A DNA stretch of 44,877 nucleotides from Melioribacteraceae bacterium (GTDB taxonomy: Bacteria; Bacteroidota; Ignavibacteria; Ignavibacteriales; Melioribacteraceae). The stretch lies in the NCBI GenBank assembly GCA_028280855.1, contig JANQLA010000502.1:1-44877 (forward strand). Direction: 5' to 3'. The translations under genes and the position numbers were made by a program. This document shows positions 1 through 8,758 of this stretch, one piece after another (within the stretch, counting starts at the first letter, position 1; each line of letters starts with the position of its first letter). The notes under the pieces are model-generated. The model was not told the DNA's origin, ran no database searches, and saw nothing but the letters and a program-made list of their open reading frames with translations.

Positions 1-1
1 T

Positions 2-859
2 GCGGTTGGACGACTAGGCGATGCACATCGCGCCGTAGAGTTATTTGTTACACAGGATCATGAAGAAGCAAAAAGACTTGCGGAAATTCTTGAAAAAGAA
101 AATACGGAAAGGCGAAAAATTGATGAAGTTACATTTTCGCATGCTGTAAGAATGGTTGAAGAAACTATAGATATTGACAATGAATTAGGGATTGTTCTGC
201 ATGACCATAATTGGCACCCCGGCGTAATTGGTATTGTAGCTTCGAGACTGGTTGAAAAATATTATAGACCTTCGGTTATGCTTGCAACTGTTGATGGTGT
301 TGCAAAAGGTTCTGCGCGGAGTATATCGGGGTTTAATATATATAGCGCGCTTGAGCAGTGTGAAGATTTACTTATACAATTCGGGGGACACCAGGCTGCG
401 GCAGGCGTTGCTATCGAAATTTCGAAAATCGATGAATTCCGAAAACGATTTAATGCAATATTAAGAGAGCAGCTTTCGGGCGATGATATTCTTCCCGAAG
501 TAAAGTACGATACTAAAATTTCATTGTCGGAAATTTCGCCTAAGTTCGTTCGCATACTCGATCAGTTTGCGCCTTTTGGCCCCGGAAATATGCGTCCCGT
601 TTTTGTTGCCGAAGGCGTTAACTTTGCTAACTACCCACGGATTGTAGGAGCAAATCATCTGCTCACCACGATTCGACAAAATGGCGGCGATAAAGTCTTT
701 GATGCAATAGGATTTAACCTCGGTGCTTTTGCCAACATAATTGACAAGAACAAGGATTTGTTAGATATTGTATTCACAATCGAAAAAGTTCAGAAAAATG
801 GTATGTCCTATCCACAGTTTCGTATAAAAGATATTCGTATTCAAGACAATCATAATTAA
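2..859 (+). CDS. recJ: RecJ single-strand DNA exonuclease, C-terminal part (5' truncated)
   Basis: The reading frame is open from the first bases of the window, so the N-terminal catalytic DHH domain lies outside it. The visible 285 residues begin with RLGDAHRAVELF and continue through the linker helix (EAKRLAEILEKEN, then ERRKIDE). Next come the DHHA1 subdomain with the HPGVIGIVASRLVEKYYRP, GSARS and FGGHQAAAG signatures, and the C-terminal OB-type domain (FAPFGPGNMRPVF). In known RecJ proteins these contact single-stranded DNA and complete the active site for 5'-3' degradation in recombination and mismatch repair. The gene is followed after 18 bases by yebC and then ruvC/ruvA, so this is a DNA repair neighbourhood. 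Identity is clear from the motifs; only the missing 5' end is unknown. Confidence 0.95.
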   Translation, partial: AVGRLGDAHRAVELFVTQDHEEAKRLAEILEKENTERRKIDEVTFSHAVRMVEETIDIDNELGIVLHDHNWHPGVIGIVASRLVEKYYRPSVMLATVDGVAKGSARSISGFNIYSALEQCEDLLIQFGGHQAAAGVAIEISKIDEFRKRFNAILREQLSGDDILPEVKYDTKISLSEISPKFVRILDQFAPFGPGNMRPVFVAEGVNFANYPRIVGANHLLTTIRQNGGDKVFDAIGFNLGAFANIIDKNKDLLDIVFTIEKVQKNGMSYPQFRIKDIRIQDNHN

Positions 860-877
860 AGATATCAGGAGAATCTT

Positions 878-1606
878 ATGTCTGGTCACTCCAAGTGGTC
901 AACCATTAAAAGAAAAAAAGGCGCGTTAGATGCCAAACGAGGAAAGATTTTTACTAAACTGATAAAAGAGATTACTATATCCGCTCGAGACGGAGGCGGG
1001 GATCCTGATGGAAATCCTCGATTGAGATTAGCCATTGATAATGCTAAATCACAAAATATGCCCGCCGATAATATTACCAGGGCAATTAAAAAAGGCACCG
1101 GCGAACAGGATGGCGTTAATTATATTGAAGTAACTTATGAAGGTTACGGCCCTTCAGGTGTGGCAATTCTTGTTGAATGTTTAACCGATAATAAGAACAG
1201 AACAATTGCAGAGGTTCGTCATTTATTCAGCAAATACGGCGGCAGCCTTGGTGAAAACGGATCCGTTGCGTGGATGTTTGAGCACAAGGGGATTATAACA
1301 TTGCCCGCCCAGGGTAAAACAGAAGATGATATATTTGAAATTATTTCGGAAGCGGGAGCAGATGATTTAAATACCGAGGAAGATTTTTATGAAGTTGTAA
1401 CTACTATTGAATCATTTGAACCTGTTCGTCGTCAACTTGTTCAACTAGGACTTGAAATCGAAAATGCCTCGCTGCAATGGATTGCCAAAAACACTGCACC
1501 TGTTAGCGGAGATGCATCTGAAAAGGTTATTAAGCTTATTGATATGCTTGAAGACAGCGACGACGTACAAAACGTTTATACAAATGCTGATTTTGAAGAT
1601 GAATAA
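878..1606 (+). CDS. yebC: YebC/PmpR family DNA-binding regulatory protein
   Basis: This 242-residue protein has the family's usual length and opens with the diagnostic MSGHSKWSTIKRKKGALDAK followed by RGKIFTKLIKEI. The central NMPADNITRAIKKGTG and YEGYGPSGVAILVE stretches are also hallmarks. An AGGAGA ribosome-binding site lies 5 bases before the ATG. Members of this family are described as transcriptional regulators, and more recently as translation factors relieving ribosome stalling at proline runs. Which role applies here cannot be read from sequence. Placement between recJ and ruvC/ruvA matches the common yebC-ruvCA gene order and suggests co-transcription with the Holliday-junction genes. 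Confidence 0.95.
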   Translation: MSGHSKWSTIKRKKGALDAKRGKIFTKLIKEITISARDGGGDPDGNPRLRLAIDNAKSQNMPADNITRAIKKGTGEQDGVNYIEVTYEGYGPSGVAILVECLTDNKNRTIAEVRHLFSKYGGSLGENGSVAWMFEHKGIITLPAQGKTEDDIFEIISEAGADDLNTEEDFYEVVTTIESFEPVRRQLVQLGLEIENASLQWIAKNTAPVSGDASEKVIKLIDMLEDSDDVQNVYTNADFEDE

Positions 1607-1620
1607 TAAATAATATTTAG

Positions 1621-2156
1621 ATGACGATTCTCGGCATTGATCCCGGAACTGTTGTTACAGGCTACGGGATTATTCAATACAGGCACAGCCAATTTGCAAT
1701 CATTAAATCGGGAGTTATAAAACCGCCTTCGATAAAACAGCTTGCACCTCGCCTCGAAGCAATTTATGACGGGGTTAACCAAGTTATAAAAACTTTTAAT
1801 CCCGAAGAGTTTTCTATTGAGACCGCATTCTACGACAAAAATGTTCAATCAGCAATGAAGATTGGCTATGCACGCGGAGTTTCTATTCTTGCGGCTGCAC
1901 ATAATAAATTAGAGTGCTGCGAATACTCTCCGCGCGAAGTTAAAAAAGCGGTTGTTGGAAACGGCGCCGCATCGAAAGAGCAGGTTCAGTACATGATCAG
2001 GAAATTATTAAATATAAACATAATAAAATGAGATTTGATGAAAGCGACGCGCTGGCGGTGGCGGTATGTCATGCTTTTAAAAAAAATTCTGTGTCAAAAT
2101 CATCAGGTAGCTGGAAAAAATTTGTAGAAGAAAACCCGGATATGGTAGTTGGATGA
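1621..2156 (+). CDS. ruvC: RuvC Holliday-junction endonuclease, split by an apparent -1 frameshift
   Basis: RuvC cuts Holliday junctions as a dimer. The first frame (1621-2031) carries the N-terminal GIDPG motif with the first catalytic Asp and SIETAFYDKN with the catalytic Glu, but stops at a TGA at 2029. The remaining catalytic pair (D and D in FDESDALAVAVCH) and the C-terminus lie in the -1 frame, from an ATG at 2028 to a TGA at 2154-2156. One extra A in the AAAA run at 2025-2028 would give a continuous protein of about 178 residues, close to the usual length of about 170. As written, the stop and the second ATG overlap as ATGA, so reinitiation is formally possible. No Shine-Dalgarno site is seen at 1621. 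Consensus error, a real pseudogene, or recoding are all open; the intact motifs argue against an old pseudogene. Confidence 0.85.
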
Positions 2157-2216
2157 AAAATAAATTTACATACAAGTAAAGCATTCCTATTTCTTAATAA
2201 ACATTAACATTGCTAT

Positions 2217-2807
2217 ATGATTGGTCATTTAACCGGCAAGATAATTTCGAAAAAACCTACCCAGTTAATTATTGACGTTAACGGGACTGGATACCTAGTG
2301 AACATAACGCTAACTACGTTTGATAAACTTGCGAACGGAAAAGAGAACGTTTCGGTCCATACTTATCTGCATGTTCGAGAGGATACTTTGGATCTTTACG
2401 GATTTGTTAACGCCTCAGAAAAGGAAATGTTCGAATTGCTTATTGGTATAAGCGGTGTTGGTCCAAAGCTGGCTCAGGGTATACTATCAGGTATCCAAAC
2501 CGAAGAGCTCAAAGAAGCTTTACGCTCAGGTAATTTAAGCCGTATACTAGCAATACCGGGAGTGGGTAAAAAAACAGGTGAACGGCTAATTATCGAACTT
2601 CGTGAGAAAGTTGATAAGGTGTCCGACGAGTTTGGGAAGATGGAGAAAGATAAATTCAGAATCAAAGATGACGCTGTAGCCGCGCTAACGAGTCTCGGCT
2701 ATAATTCAAAGCATGCGGAAAAGAATATTCGAAACATCCTGGAATCGAAACCTGATCTTTCACTTGAAGATATTATAAAAGAAGCGCTAGGCTCAATGAG
2801 CAAATGA
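2217..2807 (+). CDS. ruvA: Holliday junction branch-migration protein RuvA
   Basis: This is a 196-residue protein of standard RuvA length. Residues 1-63 form the OB-fold domain (MIGHLTGKI at the start, LHVREDTLDLYGF at its end). Helix-hairpin-helix motifs follow (LIGISGVGPKLAQGILSG and ILAIPGVGKKTGERLIIEL), which bind the DNA junction. The C-terminal domain (ALTSLGYNSKHAEKNI) is the part that contacts the RuvB motor. It lies 60 bases after the end of ruvC, in the same direction, as in many genomes. ruvB is not in the window. No clear ribosome-binding site precedes the ATG, which is common in this phylum. Confidence 0.96.
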   Translation: MIGHLTGKIISKKPTQLIIDVNGTGYLVNITLTTFDKLANGKENVSVHTYLHVREDTLDLYGFVNASEKEMFELLIGISGVGPKLAQGILSGIQTEELKEALRSGNLSRILAIPGVGKKTGERLIIELREKVDKVSDEFGKMEKDKFRIKDDAVAALTSLGYNSKHAEKNIRNILESKPDLSLEDIIKEALGSMSK

Positions 2808-2953
2808 CAAAAATCAATATCTAAATAACAAATAAATCTCAATACGCAAGCTAGAAATTACAAACAAGCGGAATATTCTTTTTACACTGACTGATAAAGT
2901 GAGTTTGTTATTTTGAATTTGGAATTTATCAGCTATAAACAGAGGAAAATTTT

Positions 2954-3685
2954 ATGCATAGAGAATTACACGGCTGGCACAGCCCTTCATTAAATAAACA
3001 TATGGAAGTAGCTGTTTACGGGCACTACGGTTTTGCAGTATTGCTATTCCCTACAGCAGCCGCAGACTATCTTGAATATGAACGCTTTCACCTGATGGGA
3101 ACTATTGAGCATGTAGTTAACAGCGGCAAATGCAAAGTGTTCTCAATCAATAGTATTAATAGCGAAGCATGGCTTAATAATGATATGTATCCGCCTCACA
3201 AGTCCTTGCGTCATGGGCAATACAATCAGTACATTTTAGAAGAAGTAGTTCCGTTCATTTATAATCACTGCAAGGGAAAAGTACCTATTATTACTTCCGG
3301 TGCATCACTGGGCGCTTACCATGCAGCGAATACGTTTTTCCGCAAGCCGGATATCTTTAGCGGTACAATAGCAATGAGCGGAGTTTATGATTTGAAAGCT
3401 TACTCTGACGGATACTATGATGATCACTGCTACTTCAATTCACCCGTGGATTATTTGCCCAATGCAAACGATGAAACATATCTTAACCAGATGCAAAATA
3501 ACATGGGTGTCATTATTGCCACCGGACAGGGCGACTATGAAGACCCGGATGCATCAAAAAGGTTATCCGGCATTCTTCATTCCAAGGGTGTTCCACACTC
3601 ATTAGAAATTTGGGGTCACGACATGACACACGATTGGCCAACCTGGAGGAAAATGCTGCCGTACTTTTTAGGCGATAGGTTTTAA
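2954..3685 (+). CDS. Esterase-like alpha/beta-hydrolase
   Basis: This 243-residue protein has no evident signal peptide, so it is probably cytoplasmic. The nucleophile elbow GASLGAYHA (Ser near residue 116) fits the G-x-S-x-G rule of putative esterases of the esterase D / antigen 85 type. A late Asp-containing segment (GQGDYEDPD) and a final His in GHDMTHDW could complete a catalytic triad. The N-terminus (RELHGWHSPSL, then VYGHYGFAVLLFPTA) resembles proteins that databases often call esterase family or starch-synthase-associated esterase. The substrate is not known. AGAGGAAA precedes the ATG as ribosome-binding site. It is monocistronic and converges on the FapA gene with a 24-base gap that holds no visible terminator. 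Confidence 0.75.
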   Translation: MHRELHGWHSPSLNKHMEVAVYGHYGFAVLLFPTAAADYLEYERFHLMGTIEHVVNSGKCKVFSINSINSEAWLNNDMYPPHKSLRHGQYNQYILEEVVPFIYNHCKGKVPIITSGASLGAYHAANTFFRKPDIFSGTIAMSGVYDLKAYSDGYYDDHCYFNSPVDYLPNANDETYLNQMQNNMGVIIATGQGDYEDPDASKRLSGILHSKGVPHSLEIWGHDMTHDWPTWRKMLPYFLGDRF

Positions 3686-3709
3686 TTAGCTTTAAAGAGG
3701 ATGGTGTAT

Positions 3710-5488
3710 CTAAAAAGTAATTTCTCCTTCTTTAGATAGCTGGAATGTCTTTCCATTCATTACTTCTTTAATTTCCAGTTGTCGCCCGTTAATAACAACA
3801 GTAACTCCGGGGTATATTTTCCTTGTACACTTTAAGAGCGCCGAAGAAGGTTCAAGAGTTTTATTTTTCAATTCCTCGTTCTGTTCTTTAAGGGATTCAA
3901 CTTGTGATAAATGGCTTTTCCTTTCTTCCGCGATAGTTTTTAATGACTCCACCTGTGTTGGATTCAAGCGTTTCATTTCAGAGAAGCTTATTATCTGCCG
4001 GTCAATCTTTTTTACCTGCTCTATTGCTTCTTCTATCTTTTGTCTGTTAGATTCAATTTTTTCTCTAATCGAAAAATCATACCCCAGCTCGATTATTGTA
4101 CGAGTTCCCGAATCGTTGCCGATTGACGCAACTTCTATTCCCTGGCCGGCTATTGTATAGCCGCCCACAATACAGCTGCCTCCACCGCTACCTTTTATGT
4201 AATTACTAATATATACATTGGAGTTAACAATATTCTTAGAAAATGTAAGAGTTCCGTTCGAATAAAGGTTTTGGTTTTCAATATATTTTAAAGAAACATC
4301 ACCCCCAGCTTTTATTTTACCGTGCTCCGTACCCGAGAACCCGCCTTTAACTATAATATTTTTGCCAGCATCGATAATTGCATCTCCAACGTTACCGCCG
4401 ATTTCTATATCATCCCTCAGATTAAGCCTAAAGCCGTTAAGTACGCTGCCGGAAATTTTTAACGAACCATTACCGGATATGTTACCCGTATGGAAATCAA
4501 TGTTTCCCGAAACAACGTGTTGTTCTTTTATAATTATGGAACTGTTTGTAAATTCCAGGAAACCGTCTATCTTTGAATGAATTGTTGAGTCGTCATCAGT
4601 CGAAACATAAACATTATGGGAGGAAGAAATATCTGCGGCTTTTCCAAGCGGTGCTTCTATTGTATTATTAAAAATATCGTTACCCCTCGTACCTTTCCTG
4701 GGGGGGATTATTTTCCCCACAACCTGATCTTTATTTACAGCGACAACCGAATGAATCTCGTGAAAGTCCAGCGTTCCGTTTTTATTAACAGATGGCTTTG
4801 AATGGATCTGCCAGTCTATCGTGCATTCAATTCTTCCATCTTCACCGTCGCCAGGTAATTTTCCTGCTGCAACTTTCACATCTCTAATTGGTTGCTTCCT
4901 GTTTGAGGAAGTTAGCAGGGTAGTTTTAATTGTATTCTTATCAACGCCTGTTTTTATACCGGCTTTTTGCATTGCTTTGAGTACGTCTGTTACCTGTAAT
5001 GATTTCCCACCGGGCAAGGAGGGATATACAGTTAGTGTTGCAGTCATTTTATCGTCGGAAACTCCGATTTCCACCATAGCGTCGTTCGATACCGGTATAA
5101 TCTTTGGGATGCCTTGTTCCTGAACAAAAATTCCATCGCAACCGGCAACGTACTTCTGGTCAGATGCAACTATGTTTTCGAAAGTAGTTGAATCAGAGAA
5201 AGAATTAAAAAGGGGAGTTGATTTCGATACAATATTAATTGTTTCTTTTAATACGCCGATTTTCGAGAGATACAGAATCCCATCATCCAAGTTGGATAAA
5301 ACCGGTTTAAGTTTTTCGCCGAGTAGCGGTTTCATAAGAAACTGACTATCGGGGTTCGATTCAGCGATTGTATGTGTTAGCTCCCCAGTTGGCATAACGT
5401 TGCTCAATTTATATAACTGACGTGCCGTAAGGCAATATTCTATATCAATTATCGTAAGTATTGTATAAATGTTTAGTTTATTTAGCAT
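3710..5488 (-). CDS. FapA / DUF342 family protein
   Basis: This is a 592-residue protein. The start is placed at the ATG at 5488 rather than a GTG two codons upstream. The middle part is the typical DUF342/FapA fold: repeated short beta strands rich in Gly and Asn, such as ISGNGSLKISGSVLNGF, DDIEIGGNVGDAIIDAGKN and GGDVSLKYIENQNLYSNG, which stack into a right-handed beta-helix. It is followed by a coiled-coil stretch of about 80 residues (EKIESNRQKIEEAIEQVKKI onward) and a small C-terminal beta domain. The PPRKGTRGNDIFNN stretch is also a family hallmark. FapA-like proteins are cytoplasmic polymer-binding or cell-surface-regulating proteins in several phyla, but no precise role is established. 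No partner gene is adjacent. Confidence 0.85.
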   Translation of the reverse strand: MLNKLNIYTILTIIDIEYCLTARQLYKLSNVMPTGELTHTIAESNPDSQFLMKPLLGEKLKPVLSNLDDGILYLSKIGVLKETINIVSKSTPLFNSFSDSTTFENIVASDQKYVAGCDGIFVQEQGIPKIIPVSNDAMVEIGVSDDKMTATLTVYPSLPGGKSLQVTDVLKAMQKAGIKTGVDKNTIKTTLLTSSNRKQPIRDVKVAAGKLPGDGEDGRIECTIDWQIHSKPSVNKNGTLDFHEIHSVVAVNKDQVVGKIIPPRKGTRGNDIFNNTIEAPLGKAADISSSHNVYVSTDDDSTIHSKIDGFLEFTNSSIIIKEQHVVSGNIDFHTGNISGNGSLKISGSVLNGFRLNLRDDIEIGGNVGDAIIDAGKNIIVKGGFSGTEHGKIKAGGDVSLKYIENQNLYSNGTLTFSKNIVNSNVYISNYIKGSGGGSCIVGGYTIAGQGIEVASIGNDSGTRTIIELGYDFSIREKIESNRQKIEEAIEQVKKIDRQIISFSEMKRLNPTQVESLKTIAEERKSHLSQVESLKEQNEELKNKTLEPSSALLKCTRKIYPGVTVVINGRQLEIKEVMNGKTFQLSKEGEITF

Positions 5489-5673
5489 AGACACTTAAAA
5501 GCGGTTAATTCATACTTCTATTGATTTATTAATCAGAACGGGTTTATAGCTTTTTGTTAATAGCTCTATTCCCAGAGAGGTTATGTGTTGATTATATAAT
5601 TTCTTTGAACTTTCGAAAGAAATGAACGTCTTAATCTTTGTATCTTCGAAACAAATGAAATTGTGAGGTTAAC

Positions 5674-5988
5674 TTGAAAATTTTAACACGGCTTGAAGAA
5701 TTTGTACTCCTATCAATTCTAAATTTAAGGGATAACGCCTACCTTGTAACAATTCAGAAATACCTGGAAGAAAATACAAACAACAACCTTTCATTCGGAA
5801 CACTTCATGTGTTATTGAAGCGGCTGGAGCAGGCAGAGTTATTGGTTCACTTTATCGGAGAAGCCACTTCTAAACGCGGCGGACGTGCAATAAAATATTA
5901 TAAACTTTCCCGGCAGGGTATTGAAGCTCTAAGAGACATTCAGTCCGTTAGCGAATCCATGTGGGCAAACTTTTCGAACTTAACTTAG
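5674..5988 (+). CDS. PadR family transcriptional regulator
   Basis: This is a 104-residue winged-helix protein, the usual size of the short PadR subfamily. The start is the TTG at 5674, chosen because GTGAGG lies 5 bases before it and no in-frame ATG exists; the nearby ATG at 5655 is out of frame. Visible signatures are LTRLEEFVLLSILNLRDNAY, FGTLHVLLKRLEQAELL (recognition helix) and the wing GGRAIKYYKLSRQGIEAL. It ends 9 bases before the permease gene, an arrangement known in Bacteroidota where a PadR repressor controls its own permease. The inducer is unknown. A short palindrome (CTTTCGAAAG, 5610-5619) sits upstream but does not match known PadR operators. Confidence 0.9.
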   Translation: MKILTRLEEFVLLSILNLRDNAYLVTIQKYLEENTNNNLSFGTLHVLLKRLEQAELLVHFIGEATSKRGGRAIKYYKLSRQGIEALRDIQSVSESMWANFSNLT

Positions 5989-5997
5989 GTTACAAAA

Positions 5998-8673
5998 ATG
6001 TTCAAAAGTAATTTGCCTTGGTACGCCCGTTTGTTTGTTTCAGGATTCACGGAATCCTATGACTCGTATTTTTTATGGGGCGATATTGAAGAAATATTCG
6101 AGCATAAGAAAGAATCTAACGGAATTCTAAAAGCTCACCTTTGGCTTATTATTCAACTAATAAAATCAATTCCGCCATTAATTATAGATAACATTTTATG
6201 GAGTATATCAATGTTTAGGAATTATCTTAAAGTTGCTTACAGGAATATTATTCGAAATAAAGTTTATTCGTTCATAAACATTACCGGACTTTCGATAGGC
6301 CTTGTATGCTGTATTCTCATATACATGTTTGTTGATTACGAGCTGAGCTTCGATAAGCATCATTCCAATTATGATAATATATACAGGGTTGTAAGTCAGT
6401 CTAATTACGGTGGAGAAATAGCCTATGATGCCGGGGCACCCTTTCCTCTGGCAAATGCTCTAAGAAACGATATGCCGGGCTTAAAGTCAGTAACACATAT
6501 TTACTACTTAGATGAAATCCAGGCAAAGGTTAATAATGAAGCGTTCATTGAAAAAAATATTTTATTTGCCGACACAAGTTTTTTAAAAATATTCGACTAC
6601 GAATTCTTAATAGGAAATAAAGCTTCAATTATGTCTAAAAACTCATCCGCGGTTTTAACTGAAACAACAGCCAAAAAATATTTTGGAAATAAGTCGCCGC
6701 TTGGCGAAATACTTCTGATAGATAACCAGCTTAAGTATGAAGTAACGGGTATAATTAAAGACCCGCCGCAGAATACAAGTCTTCCGTTTAATATTTTGCT
6801 GCCGTTTAATTCTATAACGGAGGAGCTAATTGGCCTGGATTTAGATAGATGGAATGTTTCTTCTTCGAACAGTAATGTATTCGTGTTATTAGCCGGGCAT
6901 ACAAAGGTCGACTTGTTTAGTCCGAAATTTGAAGAAATGAAAAGAAAATATCTTCCCGAAAAGAAATGGGACAAAGAATTCTTCGAACTGCAACCTTTAT
7001 CCGCCATGCACTATAATTCGAATTATCATACATTTATTTACGCAATAAGCATGGAAACAATTTATATCTTTTTAGCTATCGGCCTGGCAATACTCGTTAT
7101 AGCAGGCGTTAACTATGTTAATTTATCAACTGCGCAAGCTGTTAAACGAGCAAAAGAAGTTGGAATGAGAAAAGTGCTTGGAGCCTACCGTAAACAGTTA
7201 ATAAAACAGTTTATAGGCGAAACAACCATTTACACAACATTAGCATTTTTACTTGCAATATTATTAGCCGAATTATGTGTAGGATATGTTAACGACTTTT
7301 TGGATAACGGCGCTTCTTTGAGTTTGTTAAACAGTCCTTCGATTATTTTACCGTTGATGTTCATTTACATAGCATCAATTTTGCTGGCTGGTTTTTATCC
7401 GTCAATTGTATTATCCGCCTTTACTCCGGCTAAGGCATTCAAAAAAGGTATAAATAAAAAAACAGGCACAAAAGGATTTTCATTACGAAACGGTCTTGTG
7501 GTATTTCAATTTGCAGTGTCGCAGGTATTGATAATTTCTACTTTTGTTGTCTCAACGCAGATGGATTATTTCAAAAACAAAGAATTAGGTTTTAGAAAAA
7601 ATGAAGTTATTTCCGTTTCTCTACCTGAACGCGATTATAATAAAAACCTGTCATTTGCAAATTCGCTTAAAAGCATGCCTTCTGTAGAAAATGTTACTAT
7701 GGCGCTTGGTACCCCGACCTCGGATAATTTAGTTGATACAAGGTTTACTCGACCCGGAATAACCATCGACTCTATCCCTGTTCAAATAAAAGCGGCTGAT
7801 GAAAACTACGCCGACGTGTTTGACCTTAAACTCGTTGCGGGCAGATTTTTGAACAAACACGTTGAAGGTGATACTCTAAAAAAATGGGTAGTAAATGAAA
7901 GTCTTATAAGAAAAGCCGGTTTTGACAATCCTCAAGATGCAGTCGGCGAATACATTGATGTGAGTCGGCATAGAGGAGAAATAATCGGCGTTGTAAAAGA
8001 CTTTCATCCGTTCTCTTTACACGAGGAAATTATGCCGCTTGTGTTTACAAACAAATTTCAAAGATTCTTTGCCACAGTCTCGGTTAAATATAACAGCGGG
8101 CGAACAAATAATTTGAATAAAGGAAAATCAGATTCATTCCAGCCGGAATATTCTGTTTACAATACAAGCGCAACAAAGCAAACTTTAGATGCCATCGAAG
8201 CTAAATGGAAGGAATTTTTCCCTGCATATTCATTCAGCCACGAGTTTTTCGACGAATATTTGCGCAGGCTGTACGAAACTGAAGACAGGCTATTTACCAT
8301 TATAAAGGTGTTCACGTTGCTGGCGGTATTTATAGGGTGCCTTGGCTTGCTCGGTCTAATATCATTTACTGTTGTTCAAAAGACAAAAGAAATAGGTATA
8401 AGAAAAGTGCTTGGGGCATCATCCGGAAGTATAGTGCTAATAATTACCAGGGAATTTTTAAGAAACGGTGTTATTGCGTGTTTACTGGGATGGCCAATTG
8501 CATTTTACTTTATGAATGATTGGCTTCAAAGCTTTGCTTACAGGGTAGAATTGAGTTGGTGGATGTTTTTATCCGCCGGAATAATTGGATTAGCTATAAT
8601 CTTGTTCTCCGTTAGCTTTCAATCAATTAAAGCGGCTTTATCAAACCCCATCAACTCGATTAGATATGAATAG
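5998..8673 (+). CDS. FtsX/MacB-type ABC transporter permease with N-terminal prefix domain
   Basis: This is an 891-residue inner-membrane protein. Residues 1-75 form a short helical prefix (PPWYARLFVSGF-like start, GDIEEIFEHKK), typical of permeases encoded beside PadR regulators. A first transmembrane helix (FINITGLSIGLVCCILIYMF) is followed by a periplasmic MacB-like domain. Three helices with the FtsX motif AKEVGMRKVLGAYRKQL come next, then a second periplasmic domain and a final set of three helices with KEIGIRKVLGASSGS. The duplicated FtsX layout is characteristic of Bacteroidota permeases of this kind. No ATP-binding subunit is adjacent, so the ATPase must be encoded elsewhere or shared. 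Export of a lipid, peptide or drug is plausible, but the substrate cannot be read. Confidence 0.88.
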   Translation: MFKSNLPWYARLFVSGFTESYDSYFLWGDIEEIFEHKKESNGILKAHLWLIIQLIKSIPPLIIDNILWSISMFRNYLKVAYRNIIRNKVYSFINITGLSIGLVCCILIYMFVDYELSFDKHHSNYDNIYRVVSQSNYGGEIAYDAGAPFPLANALRNDMPGLKSVTHIYYLDEIQAKVNNEAFIEKNILFADTSFLKIFDYEFLIGNKASIMSKNSSAVLTETTAKKYFGNKSPLGEILLIDNQLKYEVTGIIKDPPQNTSLPFNILLPFNSITEELIGLDLDRWNVSSSNSNVFVLLAGHTKVDLFSPKFEEMKRKYLPEKKWDKEFFELQPLSAMHYNSNYHTFIYAISMETIYIFLAIGLAILVIAGVNYVNLSTAQAVKRAKEVGMRKVLGAYRKQLIKQFIGETTIYTTLAFLLAILLAELCVGYVNDFLDNGASLSLLNSPSIILPLMFIYIASILLAGFYPSIVLSAFTPAKAFKKGINKKTGTKGFSLRNGLVVFQFAVSQVLIISTFVVSTQMDYFKNKELGFRKNEVISVSLPERDYNKNLSFANSLKSMPSVENVTMALGTPTSDNLVDTRFTRPGITIDSIPVQIKAADENYADVFDLKLVAGRFLNKHVEGDTLKKWVVNESLIRKAGFDNPQDAVGEYIDVSRHRGEIIGVVKDFHPFSLHEEIMPLVFTNKFQRFFATVSVKYNSGRTNNLNKGKSDSFQPEYSVYNTSATKQTLDAIEAKWKEFFPAYSFSHEFFDEYLRRLYETEDRLFTIIKVFTLLAVFIGCLGLLGLISFTVVQKTKEIGIRKVLGASSGSIVLIITREFLRNGVIACLLGWPIAFYFMNDWLQSFAYRVELSWWMFLSAGIIGLAIILFSVSFQSIKAALSNPINSIRYE

Positions 8674-8758
8674 ATAACTAGAGATAGGATTGTTAAAATC
8701 AAGATTACGAATATGGAAACTGATAGAGATAGAATCGTCGTAAATAAAAAAAGAAAAG

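Noticed and set aside
5610-5619. CTTTCGAAAG palindrome as PadR operator
   Set aside because: Short, and does not match the ATGT/ACAT inverted repeat known for PadR proteins; such 10-bp palindromes are expected by chance in this window.
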